Shown: positions 9,500 to 21,536, counted from the first letter of the stretch. The stretch: 64,000 nucleotides of DNA from Leuctra nigra (GCA_934045905.1 OW203771.1:22328069-22392068); one strand, 5' to 3'. A program made the numbers and translations. The notes: generated from the letters alone by a model not told the origin.

Positions 9500-10907
9500 A
9501 TATCACTTCTTTTGTTAGTTTATTCATATTGCTTGTAGCACATGTCCGGGCAGGGACAAATTTCTTTAAAAAAATACGCCTCAGCCGATTTGGTTACTAA
9601 GAAAATTTGCGTTTGGTATATGATGAAAATGATTATCCAAGAAGAATAGCTTAAGTTTCGTTACAATCGATCCAGCCGTTTTCGATATATGACGTCACTT
9701 TAGGTTTTAACAATGGCGGCCGAAAATAATGTCGTCTTTAATTCATAATTATTAGTCCTACATATTTCCAAAATTTAGTTGCAATCGGTACAGCCGTTTT
9801 CGATATATGACGTCACTTCCGGTTTTAACAATGGCGACCGAAAATAATGTCGTCTTTAATTCATAATTATTAGTCCTACATATTTCCAAAATTTGGTTGC
9901 AATCGGTACAGCCGTTTTCGATATATGACGTAACTTCCGGTTCTAACAATGGCGGCCGAAAATAATGTCGTCTTTAATTCATAATTATTAGTCCTACATA
10001 TTTCCAAAATTTGGTTACAATCGGTACAGCCGTTTTCGATATATGACGTCACTTCCGGTTTTAACAATGGCGGCCGAAAATAATGTCGTCTTTAATTCAT
10101 AATTATTAGTCCTACATATATCCAAAATTTGGTTGCAATCGGTACAGCCGTTTTAGATATATGACGTCACTTCCGGTTTCAGGAATGGCGGCCGAGTACA
10201 CTGCAACCTTGAATTTATCATTTGTATTGTCTATGTTACAATGTATGTTAATTATGTATGTATTATAAGTATAATTCGTTGAAATAAGTTAAATATTGCG
10301 TATTTATGACGTCACTTCCGGTTTAGAAAATAAGAAAATAATTATTTTATTATTGATACTTCATATAGATCACCATCTTAATCGAATGGAGCTATTTTCG
10401 TTCCAATCGGTCCAGACGTTTTTGAGATATGACGTCACTTCCGGTTTAAAAATGGCGGCACAAAAAATCACAAGAGGCAAGGTATCATCAGACGCCAAAA
10501 GTGCATATGTGGTAAAAATTTCAGGTCGATCGGTTCAGCCGTTTAGGCTGTGGCGGTGATAGCAACCTTTTCTGATATCATCATCATCATCATCAGAAGA
10601 AGAAGAAGAAGAAGAAGAAGAAAGCGGTGTAATTTCACGATTTTTACTGCCCTCTAGGTCGTAAACGGCATGACTGGTTGTAGTCGCGTGATGTATATGT
10701 TGTCAGGTGGGCCATAGCTCAAAATTAAGACATTTCACAACAATGTGAGATTTTCCATTGTTGAGATCCAGTAGGCCGAAAATGCCATGTTGTTGCTTAC
10801 AGTAAAAGTAGTTGGTCTGCTCCTCGGTTTATATAGGCATTTACGGTATGTTGAGTGACTGTGAGTGTACGGTACGACTTGGCTGTGTGGAGCGACCGCT
10901 CCACTAG
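9500..10907. mobile_element. Right part of the 2.47 kb insertion, hairpin-CTAG end (unit A)
   Basis: Continues the insertion that unit B lacks (B joins GTAAATAATAA directly to TGTTTAAATT). It holds a 118-119 bp minisatellite, two more diverged copies of the same phrase, a TCATCA/GAAGAA microsatellite (about 10577-10622) and terminates in GTGGAGCGACCGCTCCACTAG, an 8 bp stem followed at once by CTAG. A hairpin plus CTRR is the classical Helitron 3' signature, but the left edge (CCCAG) is not a Helitron start, so the block may be a Helitron-like tail joined to a TIR element. Confidence 0.5.
9653..10190 (+). repeat. 118-119 bp minisatellite, 5 copies (unit A)
   Basis: CAGCCGTTTT recurs at about 9673, 9791, 9909, 10027 and 10146. 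Each copy contains ATATATGACGTCACTTCCGG and AACAATGGCGGCCGAAAATA. Minus-strand frames across it (MLKPEVTSYIENG...) are repetitive by-products. Confidence 0.9.
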
Positions 10908-11462
10908 ATGTTTAAATTCTGTTAGTGTATAATCTACTCTTATAAAATACAGGGGAGGTAGTTGAAATAAACAACATATAAATGGTGGTTAAACCTTAGA
11001 ACATTATTTAACGCAGTAATAACACCCCAAGGCAAACAGTATGTTGTGAATTGACTCTGAAAGATTTTTCCTATACTTTTGCAATACGGCAGCAAAAACG
11101 TACTTTGTAAATTTGAATGTACGGGAGTCTTGATGGATGAGCTTAAACCTAGAGTTTATTTTCATGGAAAAGCCAGGCTATCTATAGAAGGTATGCAGTG
11201 CCTTCATACTGCCTTGAGCACTCCAGTGTTGCCATAGGTAATTTGCCTTTTTCGAAATTCGAATAGAATGGGCTAGAAGGCGACTTTTTGGTGAAAAACA
11301 ACACAGAAAAAAGATATTCGTGCAATAAGAATAATGACGATGTCCACAAATAATCCTTTCTTACTACGTAAGTAAGAAATTAATTGCTCTGGAGTAACAT
11401 TAAGTTTCAAACAAATTTTCTCCAGCAAATTTGCAAGATTCATAAATTAAAGATTCTATTTA

Positions 11463-11515
11463 CTTGGTAAATGCTCCGTGTAACGCATTGGTAAGCGAGC
11501 ATCGGTATGTGCAAC
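11463..11515. repeat. Core-unit relic of the Helitron-like terminal motif
   Basis: AAATGCTCCGTGTAACGC then ATTGGTAAGCGAGCATCGGT in unit A matches the CTAGG-end of the Helitron-like insertions (AAACGCTCGGTGTAACGC then GTTGATGAGCGAGCACCGAC). It is present in the core of units A to E, so an older member of that family probably predates the amplification. Confidence 0.45.
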
Positions 11516-12719
11516 ATCTCAAACAGAAATTCCCTTACACAAAGTAAACAGACAAGCCAATTGAAACAAGATCAAAACAATCAAAAAAACTACAAAAAAA
11601 ATAACAAGGGTTTTTAGTTGTAAACTTGATACTCATAATAAGACTCTGGAGAGACAAAACTCAACCATTTAACAAATAATCAAAGTGCTTAAAACAATAA
11701 CACATTCAATTCTTGATGGTTTGCACTGAAATTTTTAAAAAAATATATAGTTTTGGTAACAAGACCTTGATCATGATCAACTTGATCAGAACATTTTCAC
11801 TTTCAGCCATTCATAAAACTTTGTTCAAGAACTAGACTGCAAGCCTGACAGTCCGAGAATCACGCACAACACCGGAATAAGACAAATAAACAAAACAGGC
11901 ACATGCCAAACGAGTGGGATGAAGGTGCTAGCTTCACTCTTTCTAGAGAAATTCAAATTGTATTGATGGCTGTCCATAATACAGGGTTGACCATTGAGAT
12001 TCAACTTACCAATCAATATAAAATACTTTAAATTTAATAACTAATTAATTATTTATGTTTGAAGTTAGGTATTTAGCTCTAAATTAAAGATATTGATATT
12101 TACAATTACTTTCTTTATAAAACTAAAATCTATTATAACAAAGGTGGTTATAAAGAACGCAAATAGAAGATTTTTAAAGAGATGGAACAATGAAATCTAA
12201 CAATGAAAATGATATTCATAAGCACTTGAGGAAGTCAGTGAAGAATGAAGGGATCCACAATCAACAATAATACATCAATTAACAATGGTGCAATTTTTCC
12301 AATTATACATGTCTCAGTATCCAAGACAACACCACTGTAACACATTGCAGTTTAAAATCTTCAAGATCACATCAGTTTATTTTTCTCTCGTTTGAAAAAA
12401 TACCTTACAGTAGATATTTCATTTTGAATGGTCACCAAAATGTTTAGATATCATAAGAAACATGGCACAAGCAGTTATTTAACATGAATTGGATTCCAAT
12501 ATTAAATAACTGTTTCTGAAATGTTACTCATTGTGTTGTTCCTTACAAAATGAATAGCTACTGTAATTCTATTGTAATGGCTATTGAATAGCTATTGTAC
12601 TTGGTTACATCTTCGAGTGTGTTTTGAACACAATAAACTCCTGGGGAAAACATAATCCAGACCAACGAGCAGCAAACAGAAGGAATACAAGTACCTCATC
12701 ATTTACTTTTCACCTAGAA

Positions 12720-12873
12720 AGCTGGGTCCACATCGACCATTTTTGCGTTTATTTTCTATAAACCAATCACAAGTCTGCTGTGTGCAAATTCTGGACTTGT
12801 GATTGGCTATAAGAAAAATAAACGGAACATGTAAAAATCGGAAAAACAGTCTATGCGGATTGTGGACCCAGCT
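12720..12873. mobile_element. Fixed MITE, AGCTGGGTCCACA termini (unit B)
   Basis: Copy of the 421-574 element with the same 13 bp central stem; lacks the TATA dinucleotide expansion of copy A in the right arm. Confidence 0.7.
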
Positions 12874-13016
12874 CTGTCTTTTGCCTCTAGCACTCGACTG
12901 TTGGAGCTCAGTTTGTAAGGCCGGGTTGTACAATGTCCTGATAAAGTTAGCAGCAGGATTTATCGGTTGAAACCTTGGCAACAGCCAATGAAACACAGCC
13001 ATCTAGATTTAACTTA

Positions 13017-13475
13017 TGTCGTTTTCGGCTGGCCGCACTGGGGTGCACTGAGTTCTTGATCGTGATGTCATGTCGTAACCTGGTTTTGCCCTAGTGCTGC
13101 CTAGTGCTGCCCCCAGTGCAGTCTCAGCCGAATACGAATGATATGTTTTGATTTTGTGTTTTGACACTGACAGCTATTTTCAAATGGCAACCGAAGAAAT
13201 TGAGCTCCCGAGTGTTTTGAAGGAAAACCTCCAGTAACAACATCAATTTTGTTTTTCGTGCCGCCATTTTGTCGGAGTGCGGCGGAGTGCAGGGGGCAAC
13301 TCTACCTAATATTTCCGAGCAAGAAATAGTGCACTGAGTGCGCACCCAGTGTGCACCACTTCCCAGTCGAATACGAAAACATTGCCCCAGAGCAATTGCA
13401 CACTGCCAGTCGAACACGCCACTTGCACTCAGTGCAGCTCAACCAGCTGCCCAGTGCCGCCAGCCGAAAACGACA
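13017..13475. mobile_element. TTA-target MITE, TGTCGTTTTCGGCTGG ends (unit B)
   Basis: A 459 bp insert starting TGTCGTTTTCGGCTGGC and ending GCCAGCCGAAAACGACA, flanked by TTA (13014-13016, 13476-13478). Units D and E keep the empty TTA. GC-rich interior full of CAGTGC and GTGCACC words, unlike its host. A 3 bp TTA duplication is typical of PIF/Harbinger-type elements. No transposase. Confidence 0.82.
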
Positions 13476-13482
13476 TTACTTA

Positions 13483-13734
13483 TACCCTGTTCACACTGAG
13501 AATTCGATCATGATCCAGTTCAATTACAATCAAAATCAAATGGAGGCAAGATTCAAGTAAAACTTTATAATGCTTGTTACATGCAATTAGAGCATGCATA
13601 TGTAAGTTTTCGTTATTAAAATTCATGCTTTCTTTTGTTTGAGTATGAGTTCGATCATGATTCAGAATTCGATTGCGTTCTTACAACTCAATTGAGATTT
13701 AGATAATGATCGAATCCTCAGTGTGAACAAGGTA
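13483..13734. mobile_element. TTA-target MITE, TACCCTGTTCACACTGAG ends (unit B)
   Basis: A 252 bp insert with ends TACCCTGTTCACACTGAG and CTCAGTGTGAACAAGGTA, flanked by TTA (13480-13482, 13735-13737), only a few bases from the previous element. The arms contain ATTCGATCATGATC-type palindromes. Confidence 0.82.
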
Positions 13735-14132
13735 TTATCGGGACATTGTACAGCCGGACCTTAGAGTTGCTCTGGAAGAATGTTCATGTGATCAGTCCGA
13801 TGGCATTTTATTCCCTTTTTCACTATATTTAATTCCTGCCTTGTTACTCATAGTTTACCAACCTATTTAACCCATTAGGCATTAAGTATCCCCTATCAAA
13901 CACTTTAGTCGGTAATTTGTGAAGGGTTGGTGCATTAATTTACAGCAAAACTATGCTGTCGTCAATGATCATTTTTTTACATCCCCAACCCGTGGTACAA
14001 ATAAATTTGTAAAAAAATGTTTGTGATTTTGTCGATCTATTAGCATTTCCCTACTTAATCATTTACAAACAAATAATGAACTGAAAATGTATACACAGTG
14101 AAGGGATCAAAATTAGTATAGTTATTACTTAT

Positions 14133-14239
14133 TTTATAACGTCAACAAGGCCAAAGATCTGTACAGTGAAGAAAAAAGATTTGGAGTGAATCGACAAGTG
14201 GTTGAATTTTGCCAACGTTGCAAACAGGTGAAACTGCAA
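14133..14239 (+). CDS. Candidate internal exon, KDLYSEEKRFG block (unit B)
   Basis: Same frame as at 2212-2346 with GCC and CGT synonymous variants and an AAA (Lys) codon where A, D and E have ATC (Ile). Frame intact. Confidence 0.33.
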
Positions 14240-15365
14240 GTAGGTATTACTTAATTTTATTCAACAAGTGTTTAGATTAACAATACATTGACTATTACGA
14301 ACCCATTATTGTATCAGATCATTGTTGTTCTAGTTGCCATGATTGTCAACAATGTGTTCAAATTACATTCATTCAGATTTGAGAAAATTGATTTCTAGTT
14401 GATAATTAATTTTGTAAAACTAACATCTTCTAAAGTTCCAGTTTACTTGATGAATAAGTTCAAACATCCGAGTGAAAAGTATTTCTAACTTGACATATCA
14501 CCAAAGCCAACACATCCAGGAATCAAATTAATTCCATCTCTTATATTTCTGACAACTCAGGAGCAGTCAAGAAGTTAATGAAGTCCCTCTTCTAGAATAC
14601 TACAGTGATGAGTTGACAAGACACATTCATTGATGATTGAGGAAGATGCTGTGAAGACCCAAGACAAGAATAGAAGCAACTGACTTTCAATATTACATAG
14701 ACATCGAAGAAGACGTTACAATTACTCATTACATGTAGAATTTAACAAGTACAGCTCACAACTCCCAAGTTATTGTGTTAGTTGTATGTAGGAACTGCTC
14801 CAGCATTAACGTTGCGTTTCCTTTAAACTTTGCAAAAACTTTGCAATTAGTATTGCCCAGCACTTATGACATATCAGATTTGTCAGGATTGATATCTAAC
14901 CGTATCTTCACAGATTGTTTGCTTCTTGCAGATTACGTTAAGTCTACAAGACCACGTATTTCAATGTCCGAATGGGCAAAGCAACCTGCACTCATTCTAA
15001 CTCATTCATAACTTGCCATCAATAAAGAATCATGCGTTAAGGAGCAAGCGATACATTACCGTGAGTACATGAACACAGAATCATTGTCATATATTTTTTA
15101 TTTGAAATTTTAATTTATTTACGTCCAATTGATATTTAATTAGTAGATTTATATTTTAGTATTGAATGTAACACACCTATTGGCATATATTTTATTCAGT
15201 TCTGTGAATTTGCAACTAAATATATTTCAAGAAATGTGACAATTACCGAGTCATGATAATTGATTCTATTGATGCATCAATTGCATCAATCAACTATCAT
15301 CTTTTGCAATTGATCATAATCATCATAATTTTTGAAATTTCCTCTTATATAATAAATCATCAAAA

Positions 15366-16366
15366 TCATACTTGCTGTTTGTTAGATTCCTCATCCTTAC
15401 CAACAATATCATCAGCATTCTCGCAATCTCTTCCAATACAGCGCCAATAATATCCAACAAATAACGTGCCTACGTTTCTAAACATAATATTTGTTAACAG
15501 GACTCCAGTAAAAGAAGAAAATATAAGACCATCACACATGCAACAGGTCTTCACGCATTTTACACACTTTCTAGTTTCAACCGATATGCCGAGTATCTGT
15601 GTGCAAAACTTCATCCAACTGAATAACCGTTGGGAAGAAGCTGGCGACACTCGTCAGTAGGTAAGTCAATGGGGTTAGCAAATATAAATGGCCAGTTTGG
15701 GTCTGTTTGCCTGTCACCACTTTTCAGCACTTTCTCCACCAAAATGGTAAAGCAGTTCAAAACTGCATAGATTGTGATCTGCTTTGCCATTTGGGTGTGA
15801 GATGGAGGTGATAAGTGGTGACAGGTGAACACTAAAAGACAAATAATAAGTTAGATGTCGCCACAAAACAAGCTTCCACATCAGATGATAATTCATGGCT
15901 TAATGTTACACGGACATATCAGCAGAATACTTCCAGCTGTGCTCTTTTGTTGTCTGTCACCGATCTTCTTGAAGTAGGTAGCAACCTTCCGTGAATAGCT
16001 GTTCTTCATAACAGTCCAATCTGCTCTGGATATAAATAGATATCGATAATATATATATAAATAATATTGAATAACTATTGTGAGTGAAGATCATCTGTGC
16101 TCAATTGAATGCAACTGTTTAGTTTGGGACGCTGCTTGCTGCCGCTTATGTCACATTGTCATGGACATTGATTTGAGGCGCTTCTCACTGACCACTGGAT
16201 GATCCAGAAGGTAGAGTCTCTGTACAGTGAGTAATAACTAGCCATTACTAGTTTACTACTTTACTTTACTATGTACTCACTACAACAAACCTTTCTTCCA
16301 CTTCCAGCTAGAGTAATACGTAACATTGTTGGTAACCTGAGCAGCCCCACTTGAGATCGACTAATG
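15366..16366 (-). pseudogene. Minus-strand Cys-rich gene candidate (unit B copy)
   Basis: Unit B has lost the first-exon ATG through a small deletion (GATCGACTAATG instead of GATCGACATACTAATG near 16370) and one base near the first donor. Exon 2 is open (SRLDCYEEQLFTEGCYLLQE). In the distal exon a 7 bp deletion near 15607 shifts frame, but the C-terminal part remains open from there: KCVKCVKTCCMC, a hydrophobic stretch, YYWRCIGRDC, and a stop at 15366. The acceptor before exon 3 is TGTCTTTTAG here. Confidence 0.33.
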
Positions 16367-16422
16367 TTTTTGTTTTGAGTTCTAGGGCGAGGGGTGAACA
16401 ACTAAAAATATCTGTGTACACT

Positions 16423-17731
16423 TTGAAAAAAAACAGAAAGAAAAAAAAAAAAAAACGAAAAGAAAAAAAAATCATACAAAATCAATAACCAAAATCAAAA
16501 AAATCAAAAAAATTACGCTACAAAGGCAAAGACACTAAAAAAAAATTACAAAAAAATCACGTAAAATAGTAAAAATCGAAAAATTATAAAAAAAATGAAA
16601 GAAAATCAATAACAAAAATCAAAAAAAAATATAAAAAAGGAAAATTAAAAAAAGAAACCAAAAAATACAAAAAATACACATAAAATATTGCCAAAATCAA
16701 AAAAATATTAAAGTATCAATGCAAAAAAATAAAAAAGGCACTACAAAAAACAAAAAGATTACAAAAAATAAACGTAAAATATTGGAAAAATGAAAAATCA
16801 ATAAAAACAAATAACAAAAGCTAAAGAAAAAGAGAAAAAAAAAAAAAAGAAAGTTAACAAAAAATTCTAACAAAAAATACAAAAAATTCCGTAAAATATT
16901 AGAAAAAACAAAATATTATAAAAAAAAAAGAAATCAATAACAAAAAGAAAAAAGAAAAAGAAACAAAAAAAGAAAAAAGAAATAGAAAAAAAGAAACAAT
17001 AAAAACAAGGAAAGAAAAAAGATAAAGGAAAAAAGAAACCAACAAAAATACAAAAAATACACGTAAAATATTGCAAAAATCAAAAAATTGTAAAAAAAGC
17101 AATCAAAAAAAATATCAAAATGAAAAATAGAAAAAAAGGCACTACAAAAAACAAAAAGAAAACAAAAAATAAACCTAAAATATTGGAAAGATAAAAATAA
17201 TGATAAAAAGAAATATCAAAAAAGTAAAAGAAAACAAACAAATCAAAAATTTAAATGTAAAAAAAAATCACTAAAATACATTACAAAAAAATCTTGTAAA
17301 ATATTAGAAAATCAAAAAATCTTTAAAAAAGAAAAGAAAATCAAAAACAAAAATCAAAAATTAAAAAAAAGAAAATCGAAAAAAGAACCAAAAAACATAC
17401 AAAAAAATATACAAAAAAAACAAAAAAACATAAAAAAATCAATGCAAAAAATTTAAAAAAGAGAAAAAAAGGCACTACAAAAACAAAAAGATTACAAAAA
17501 ACGTAAAATATTGAAAAAATCGAAAAATTATAAAAATCAATGACAAAAAAAAGAAAAAGGACAAAAAATCAAAAAGAATTTTTAAAAAATCACATAAAAT
17601 ATTGGAAAATTCAAAAAAATTAAAAAAAAAGGAAGAAAAATCAATAACAAAAATCAAAAAAGAAAAAAGGAAAAAAAGAAGAAAAAAGAAACCAAAAAAT
17701 TTAAAAAATCATTAAATCCAAAAAATCAGTT
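16423..17731. repeat. A-rich strand-asymmetric tract (unit B)
   Basis: Homologous tract with the same phrase order; small length changes in A runs. Confidence 0.85.
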
Positions 17732-17814
17732 GTCATTAAAGCGTTCAGTTGTTAACCCCTCGTTCTAGTTAATCGTTCTGTTAATCATTCCATAGTACCA
17801 CGACACGACAGGAC

Positions 17815-18303
17815 ATGAAACACGCTTCTAGACGAGATGAATCTTAACGCAGCAATATCTTTGTCATTCGTGCAACTGTTTTCAATCTGTCACCATCGTG
17901 TTCAAACAAGCAACACACGACGTCACCGATGGTCTCGAGTGAACACATCGACTTGGATAATCACAAAGAGTCGACACGGAGCTGTGTTAAAGGGTAAGTT
18001 CAACTGAATAGTTCGATGTAAACGTAAACGCTGGGCAATACATACATTTCCAACTATGACATTAGATTTGTTAACAATTCTTTAATGTTGATGAGCTGTA
18101 CTTTATTATAACTACGTAATTGTGTTTCCTGCGAGTGTTGATTGTAGGTATAATGTTTGTCCGATTACAACCTGATATTGAATGTACTTGTGACCTTGTT
18201 CAATAAATGATTCATTTACATGTCCATGTTCACAATGTCTTCATAATTATTTAGGACGTACCTTAGAAGCAGAAGGCCCGAAGTCCATTTCTACGATTCT
18301 TGA
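17815..18303 (+). pseudogene. Two-exon gene candidate, nonsense copy (unit B)
   Basis: Exon 1 17815-17993 and exon 2 18255-18303 with the same donor and acceptor as other units. Codon 11 is TAA (17845-17847) where other copies have TCA (Ser), so the product would stop after ten residues. Exon 2 still ends at the conserved TGA. Confidence 0.45.
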
Positions 18304-18870
18304 AGTGATATAAAAAAACAAGCACCATTCAGTCTTATTTGTAACAGTGACTCCAGTCTTTTCGACAGAGATACTTCAATGTAACTGTATTTGCTGACTT
18401 TGGTCAATTTTTAATTTACAATTGATAAAGCTTGATAACATGAATACATTCAAAAGTGTGCACACAAAATCGAGAAAGACTAGGAGACTTCTGCTTCAGA
18501 TCAAGGTACAGATCTAAATGAGTTACGTTAAGCAGTTCTTCCATGAACGCAATTCACCGTGATTTCCCAACGCCATGATGCCAAGATTCAAGATATCATT
18601 GGCTGTGCGGCCAACATAATATAGCTAATTTGCGTAAACTTGGCTTTAGTCACTCCAGAAATGACATCACAATCCTGATTCTCATTACATGCTGTTTTTC
18701 CCGCCAAAATGTCCCATTGATATTGATTTTTATTAATGAAAATTTCCCGTTTCTCAAGTGATAAGAGTGTTTGTGATTATTATTTGTGTTGTTATGTATG
18801 AATTTACTGTCATAAAATTAGCGGAGATTTCCCTATTGACAAATATTTCCAAACATGCATAAAATATCCA

Positions 18871-18915
18871 CTACAAAAGTTATTGATATCCATAAAATGT
18901 CAATAACTTTTGTAG
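18871..18915. repeat. Perfect 16 bp stem hairpin (unit B only)
   Basis: CTACAAAAGTTATTGA at 18871-18886 and its exact reverse complement at 18900-18915 surround a 13-base loop. Units C and E have only the right half and units A and D a different sequence, so B gained or kept the left arm. Confidence 0.8.
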
Positions 18916-19314
18916 TCAACAATAGTTTAGTCTGAAAATTGACAAAAACATCTTATATGTTGGTCCCGATGACGAAGCAAATTTGAAGTCAATCGGTCAA
19001 ACAATTCCAGCTCTAATTTCAGGGTGTCCACTCCAGAATGGTGTCAAAAAAAGTAGCAAAAGTAGCATTTTGGAAGAAAATAAGTTGCAAAAAAGTAGCA
19101 ATTTCTTTCATCGTCATAGATAAAATCACTCTCACTACTATTTACTTCATTATAACTGTCCAAAAGAAGTCATCTGAACTAGAAATTGTTTACTTAGTAT
19201 TTATTTTCATTGTGCAAGTGTCAAAAAGATTTCTTGATCGACTTTCACGGATCATATAAATTGATAGTTGCAATCGATATTAGAAGCAGACTGAAATGTT
19301 ACTACAGTTCGTTT

Positions 19315-19479
19315 TTCCTATGTTTGAACTCTCTACAGACCGAGACAACGTCAGTTGTTCTGTTAGGCCGAGAAAGACAACATTGCAAGGTGAGCGCGCA
19401 ATGAAGTCTTTCTCGGCCTAGCAGAACTACTGACTGTGGCTCCATCTGGTGAGAGTTCATACAGTAAAAAAACAGACTG
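19315..19479 (+). mobile_element. CAGT-ended TA-target MITE (unit B)
   Basis: Fuller 165 bp copy with both AGGCCGAGAAAGAC arms. It is followed by a 24-base TA-bounded palindrome-like segment (CATTC...GAATG) absent from A. Confidence 0.75.
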
Positions 19480-21536
19480 TACATTCACACTCTTTTTAAA
19501 GAATGTATTGCAGCGCTATCTTACAACAACCGAATCAACTATAAAGTCAAATCAAATTGGTAGCGCGAGGTATTTGATCGTCAATCCAAACCACCCCCCA
19601 CCAACCGCAAGGCCAGGCAAAACCATGACAAATGCCGATCGTCAAAATACCCCAAGGGGTTACGGAGGCTAGATCGATCGCATTTCTAAAGTAGTGGAGA
19701 GCTTTCACTAATTTATTAGGTGTAAATAATAATGTTTAAATTCTGTTAGTGTATAATCTACTCTTATAAAATACAGGGGAGGTAGTTGAAATAAAAAACA
19801 TATAAATGGTGGTTAAACCTTAGAACATTCTTTAACGCAGTAATAATACCCCAAGGCAAACAGTATGTTGTGAATTGACTCTGAAAGATTTTCCTATACT
19901 TTTGCAATACGGCAGCAAAATCCTACTTTGGAAATTTGAATGTATGGTAGTCATAATGGATGCTTAAACCTAGAGTTTATTTTCATGGAAAAGCCAGGCT
20001 ATCTATAGAAGGTATGCAGTGCCTTCATACTGTCTTGAGAACTCCAGTGTTGCCATAGGTAATTAGCCTTTTTCGCAATTTGAATAGAATGGGCTATAAG
20101 GCGACTTTTTGGTGAAAAACAACACAGAAAAAAGATATTCGTGCAATAAGAATAATGACAATGTCCTCAAATAATCCTGTCTTACTACGTAAGTAAGAAA
20201 TTAATTGCTCTGGAGTAACATTAAGTTTCAAACAAATTTTCTCCAGCAAATTTGCAAGATTCATAAATTAAAGATTCTATTTACTTGGTAAATGCTCCGT
20301 GTAACGCGTTGGTAAGCGAGCATCGGTATGTGCAACACCACAAACAGAAATTCCCTTACACAAAGTAAACAGACAAGCCAATTGAAACAAGATCAAAACA
20401 ATCAAAAAAACTAGAAAAAAAATAACTAGGGTTTTTAGTTGTAAACTTGATACTCATAATAAGAATCTGGAGAGACAAAACTCAACAATTTTACAAATAA
20501 TCAAAGTGCTTAAAACAATAACACATTCAATTCTTGATGGTTTGCACTGAAATTTTAAAAAAATTATATAGTTTTGGTAACAAGACGTTGATCATGATCA
20601 ACTTGATCAGAACATTTTCACTTTCAGCCATTCATAAAACTTTGTTCAAGAACTAGACTGCAAGCCTGACAGTCCGAGAATCACGCACAACACCGGAATA
20701 AGACAAATAAACAAAACAGGCACATGTCAAACGCGTGGGATGAAGGTGCTAGCTTCACTCTTTCTAGAGAAATTCAAATTGTATTGATGGCCGTCCACAA
20801 TACAGGGTTGACCATTGAGATTCAACTTACCAATCAATATAAAATACTTTAAATTTAATAACTAATGAATTATTTATGTTTGAAGTTATTTAGCTCTAAA
20901 TTAAAGATATTGATATTTACAATTACTTTCTTTATAAAACTAAAATCTATTATAACAAAGGTGGTTATAAAGAACGCAAATAGAAGATTTTTAAAGAGAT
21001 GGAACAATGAAATCTAACAATGAAAATGATATTCATAAGCACTTGAGGAAGTCAGTGAAGAATGAAGGGATCCACAATCAACAATAATACATCAATCAAC
21101 AATGGTGCATTTTTTCCAATTATACATGACTCAGTATCCAAGACAACACCACTGTAACACATTGCAGTTTAAAATCTTCAAGATCACATCAGTTTATTTT
21201 TCTCTCGTTTGAAAAAATACCTTACAGTAGATATTTCATTTTGAATGGTCACCAAAATGTTTAGATATCATAAGAAACATTGCACAAGCAGTTATTTAAC
21301 ATGAATTGGATTCCAATATTAAATAACTGTTTCTGAAATGTTACTCATTGTGTTGTTCCTTACAAAATGAATAGCTACTGTAATTCTATTGTAATGGCTA
21401 TTGAATAGCTATTGTACTTGGTTACATCTTCGAGTGTGTTTTGAAGACGATAAACTCCTGGGGAAAACATAATCCAGACTAACGAGCAGCAAACAGAAGG
21501 AATACAAGTACCTCATCATTTACTTTTCACCTAGAA

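Larger units (their letters stand above)
1..12276 (+). repeat. Tandem unit A (left end outside window)
   Basis: First of six direct copies of one genomic segment; the boundary was set arbitrarily at the AATCAACAATGG-type motif that recurs at 12277, 21094, 36868, 49047 and 58722. Unit A carries these copy-specific insertions: three nested or adjacent inverted-repeat elements at 707-1479, a TTAA-target MITE at 1816-2153, a 357 bp insertion at 3488-3844, a TA-target MITE at 6811-7021 and the 2.47 kb insertion at 8435-10907. Removing them leaves about 8.2 kb, close to the other units. The stretches 2732-3480, 7024-8050 and 10910-12276 hold no gene I can support; they are core sequence shared with the other copies. 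Confidence 0.93.
12277..21093 (+). repeat. Tandem unit B (shortest copy)
   Basis: Second copy and, at 8.8 kb, the least interrupted. Its only large extra elements are the two TTA-target MITEs at 13017-13475 and 13483-13734. It serves as the empty-site reference for the TTAA site near 14055, for the TA site filled in D, for the 2.47 kb insertion found in A and D, and for the LINE and foldback insertions of C. Stretches 13740-14130, 14250-15360, 18310-19310 and 19490-21093 hold no supportable gene. Confidence 0.93.

Noticed and set aside
9758..10067. Pair of similar 63-residue minus-strand frames (MLEPEVTSYIENG...)
   Set aside because: They are the minisatellite period read as protein; consecutive copies give overlapping, repeated peptides.
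9653..10190. CRISPR-like regular repeat
   Set aside because: Repeats are head-to-tail with no unique spacers and a 118-119 bp period in eukaryotic-type DNA; it is a minisatellite.
12703..13002. 99-residue minus-strand frame (MAVFHWLLPRFQP...)
   Set aside because: Mostly spans the fixed MITE; disrupted in A, D and E by single-base changes; no splice or start support.
13124..13417. Overlapping frames on both strands in the GC-rich MITE (also units C and F)
   Set aside because: Lie wholly inside a TTA-flanked non-autonomous element and have no transposase similarity.
14775..15011. 78-residue frame MLVVCRNCSSINVAF... (also 25092-25292)
   Set aside because: Open only in B and C; broken by indels in A, D, E and F, and it runs across a strong splice acceptor, so chance is more likely.
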